From an uncultured Megamonas sp. (GTDB lineage Bacteria; Bacillota; Negativicutes; Selenomonadales; Selenomonadaceae), in contig USIX01000011.1 in NCBI GenBank assembly GCA_900554895.1, forward strand, positions 1-25,447: a stretch of DNA of 25,447 nucleotides, written 5' to 3'. The notes beneath the pieces were generated by a model. That model worked only from the letters and a program-made list of their open reading frames with translations. It had not been told where the DNA came from and ran no database searches. How positions within the stretch are numbered: position 1 is the first letter of the stretch; each line of letters starts with the position of its first letter. The position numbers and the translations under genes are program-made. Below are positions 23,562 to 25,447 of this stretch, one piece after another.

Positions 23562-24158
23562 ATGGATAATTTAGCTTATGTAAATGATTTTTCAATGAAA
23601 CGTAAAATAGAGTTGATAGACGGAATAACGTATATGATGTCGCCGCGTCCAAGATATGAACACGTTACAGTAAGCAGTAACATATTCTTTATATTCAGAA
23701 ACTACCTTGCCGGTAAAACATGCCGCGTATTTCCGGATGGATTCGACCTATTCCTGGACGATAAAAACCAATTTGTTCCCGACATGATGGTTGTATGCGA
23801 TAAGGATAAAATAAAATATAACGGCGTTCACGGCACACCTGATTTAGTTGTGGAAGTTTTATCCAAAACTACCGCTGAAAATGACAGATCCAGAAAAAAA
23901 GATGCGTATGAAAAAGCCGGTGTAAAAGAATATTGGATAGTAGATACCTGGTCTAAATCCGTTGAAGTTTATTTAAATAATAATGGCGTTTTTAAATTAA
24001 ATCGTATTTACTATTACCTTACAGATGAGGAAATTGCTGAAAATGCTGCATTATCCGACGATGATATGAATAAAATACAAAAAATAGACACTGAAATAAA
24101 AGTATCCATCTTTAAAGATTTATCCGTCAAACTGAAAGATATCTTTGAATATATTTAA
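23562..24158 (+). CDS. Uma2 family (DUF820) PD-(D/E)XK nuclease-fold protein
   Basis: 198 residues from the ATG at 23562; a frame from 23550 adds four residues only. The family's conserved blocks are present: KIELIDGITYMMSPRP (15-30) with the first acidic residue, FPDGFDLFLDD, VPDMMVVCD (72-80) with the catalytic Asp, DLVVEVLSKTTAEND (94-108) with Glu98, and RKKDAYEKAGVKEYWIVD (111-128). It is named as an endonuclease from its restriction-endonuclease-like fold, but activity has rarely been shown, and the family is often multi-copy in a genome. It has its own promoter and terminator and is unrelated to the inositol genes, marking the border of the locus. Confidence 0.88.
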   Translation: MDNLAYVNDFSMKRKIELIDGITYMMSPRPRYEHVTVSSNIFFIFRNYLAGKTCRVFPDGFDLFLDDKNQFVPDMMVVCDKDKIKYNGVHGTPDLVVEVLSKTTAENDRSRKKDAYEKAGVKEYWIVDTWSKSVEVYLNNNGVFKLNRIYYYLTDEEIAENAALSDDDMNKIQKIDTEIKVSIFKDLSVKLKDIFEYI

Positions 24159-24186
24159 TACCTATTGCCTTTGTGAATACAAGAAC

Positions 24187-24220
24187 GAAAAAGACCACTG
24201 ATTAATCAGTGGTCTTTTTC
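24187..24220. terminator. Bidirectional terminator between the Uma2-type gene and the interrupted gene
   Basis: 15-bp perfect stem GAAAAAGACCACTGA / TCAGTGGTCTTTTTC with a TTAA loop, A-run and T-run inside the arms. It serves both convergent genes. Confidence 0.92.
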
Positions 24221-24238
24221 ATTATACGTTAAAATTAC

Positions 24239-25334
24239 CTACAATCTACGAATACCTAATACCAAAGGAGCAGCCCCCATAGCTGTTAATGCTGTGAAAA
24301 ATGAAATGTTTATCGGCTCATCACTAGGTTCAATCCAACCTAAATCCAATATATCAGCATAAAGAGGAGAAAGTATTTGACCATATTGTTCAGAATACGT
24401 AGGTTTTCCAAAATATCCATTGTAAGAAATAAACGGATAAGCAATGCCACCATTACTACCATAAAATATAGCAAAATTTCCTGGATTTCCCGTGTTTTTT
24501 ATTGACATATTTATGGCCATTTGTACTCCATAATTACCGGCTAATTTAGTTGGTGATAATTGGTTAGAAGCATCTTTCATCTGAATTAAATCAGCACCAT
24601 TAAAGGAGTCCCCGTAATTTTCTGGTTCATTTATTTGTCTTTCTTTTCCAAATTTAAAACCTTTCATTGTAATAGCATTATTGATTTCCAATACAGGCAA
24701 ATTAAATGTTTCATAAAAGCCCTTACCTAAGCCACGATATCTTAATGTAGTGGAATAATCTTCTGCCTCTGCACATTCCGTAGCACTACTACTTATCTAC
24801 AGCATATGCTAAATCAAATAATACAACAGATGCTGGTTTTCCATTCAAATCAGTAACGGATAAACGACTTACTATACCGAAAACATTACCGCCATTACCT
24901 ACTGCCGGAATTGATTGACTAAAAATATTATCATAACCGTTATCAGGTACTGTTTTTTCAATTGGTGAACTTGTTGAAAAATAATCTTCCCAAGCAATAA
25001 TATCCGATTGCCAATTCGGTCTATTGGTTAAACCGTAATTACTTGCAGAAATCTTTACATCAAAATCATTTGGATTATAAATCAAAATTGTAGAAGTAAT
25101 CGGCATTGAACAAGCCGTTTCATGTCATGTGTATATTTGCCCATTACCAGTTACTGTTTCACGACAAAGCCATTTTCCGTTATCAGCTAAATCCTTGTCA
25201 TATATTTTTTCTGGATTATTTGAATAAAATAGAAATTCATTTGTATTAATAGATAAGCAAGTTATTGGCAAATTATACTGTATTTGAGTATTTGTTCCAT
25301 CAAATGTTCTTTTAGTTGTTATAATTGTAGCCAT
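24239..25334 (-). pseudogene. Unrecognised gene interrupted by one in-frame TGA and one frameshift
   Basis: The reading frame starts at the ATG at 25334, after a strong AGGAGGTTG site, and begins MATIITTKRTFDGTNTQIQ. It meets a TGA at 25125-25127 and continues open in the same frame to a TAG near 24789. The adjacent frame opens at the same place, within a short AGT repeat, and stays open to the stop at 24239. The second and third pieces have no ribosome binding site of their own, so the three pieces read as one ancestral protein of about 365 residues. Visible features are Asn/Gly-rich beta-strand-like segments (TILIYNPNDFDVKISASNYG, GNYGVQMAINMSIKNTG) and no signal peptide. It looks like a beta-sandwich surface or phage structural protein, but I do not recognise it. 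Sequencing error is an alternative to decay. Confidence 0.6.
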
Positions 25335-25361
25335 GATTTTCAACCTCCTAAATTGATAAAA

Positions 25362-25447
25362 TTAGTTTGTAAGTAACTTATGAGTATCTGGTGAAAATCC
25401 AGTAAAGCAATCTAAAGAAAATCCTGTATAACATTTCCACCAATCAG
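25362..25447 (-). CDS. C-terminal end of an unrecognised protein (start outside window)
   Basis: Open frame of 27 codons entering from the right edge and stopping with TAA at 25362-25364, 27 bases before the start of the interrupted gene. It contains a short internal repeat, CYTGFSLD followed by CFTGFSPD, encoded by an imperfect 24-bp tandem repeat. The spacing suggests an operon with the interrupted gene. Too short for a family call. Confidence 0.45.
   Translation of the reverse strand, partial: DWWKCYTGFSLDCFTGFSPDTHKLLTN

Noticed and set aside
25125..25127. TGA as a selenocysteine codon
   Set aside because: No clear SECIS-like hairpin directly downstream, the protein does not resemble a redox enzyme, and a second lesion (frameshift) lies further on.

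Overview
The window is a myo-inositol catabolism locus followed, at the right edge, by an unrelated and partly decayed accessory stretch. Most genes have GGAGG-type ribosome binding sites, intergenic DNA is AT-rich, and the enzymes look most like Bacillus-type Iol proteins. The mix of iol genes, a DUF4127 protein, GntP and Uma2 genes and a 3-hydroxypropionate-style pathway end suggests an anaerobic gut-type Firmicute, plausibly a Negativicute (Selenomonadaceae-like). That assignment is an inference; no rRNA or other marker gene is present.

Layout. 1-1388: the 3' part of an iolI gene and a convergent AraC-type regulator. 1508-5922: a three-module acetyltransferase, a secreted DUF4127 protein and a convergent DMT transporter. 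5938-8318 (minus strand): GntP permease and iolE. 8701-9552: a second AraC regulator, paralogous to the first. 9662-14506 (minus): a lone PTS IIA, the inositol transporter iolT, iolH, iolI and iolG. 14744-15772: a LacI-type regulator. 15773-16440: no gene, but a 461-bp element with terminal inverted repeats. 16441-17064: an iron-sulfur-flavoprotein-like reductase. 17169-22321 (minus): a tight operon of an iron alcohol dehydrogenase, iolJ, iolC and iolD. 22664-23419: a divergent DeoR-type regulator (iolR-like). 23562-24158: a Uma2-type nuclease-fold protein. 24239-25447: an interrupted gene and the end of another, both unrecognised.

How the genes work together. IolT imports myo-inositol. IolG oxidises it to scyllo-inosose, IolI can interconvert inososes, IolE dehydrates and IolD hydrolyses the ring. 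An isomerase (IolB, not in the window) would follow, then IolC phosphorylates and IolJ cleaves to dihydroxyacetone phosphate and malonate semialdehyde. No IolA (malonate semialdehyde dehydrogenase) is present. The iron alcohol dehydrogenase heading the iolJ-iolC-iolD operon could instead reduce malonate semialdehyde to 3-hydroxypropionate.

Regulation is readable in the DNA. An array of RAYCAA/TTGRTY boxes lies between iolR and the operon it faces. A different operator, GTTCRCGTGAAC, sits between the -35 and -10 of both the iolG and iolI promoters and is probably bound by the neighbouring LacI-type protein. The AraC paralog at 8701 has three GTAACT repeats upstream of its own -35. The pathway therefore seems split among at least three regulator families.
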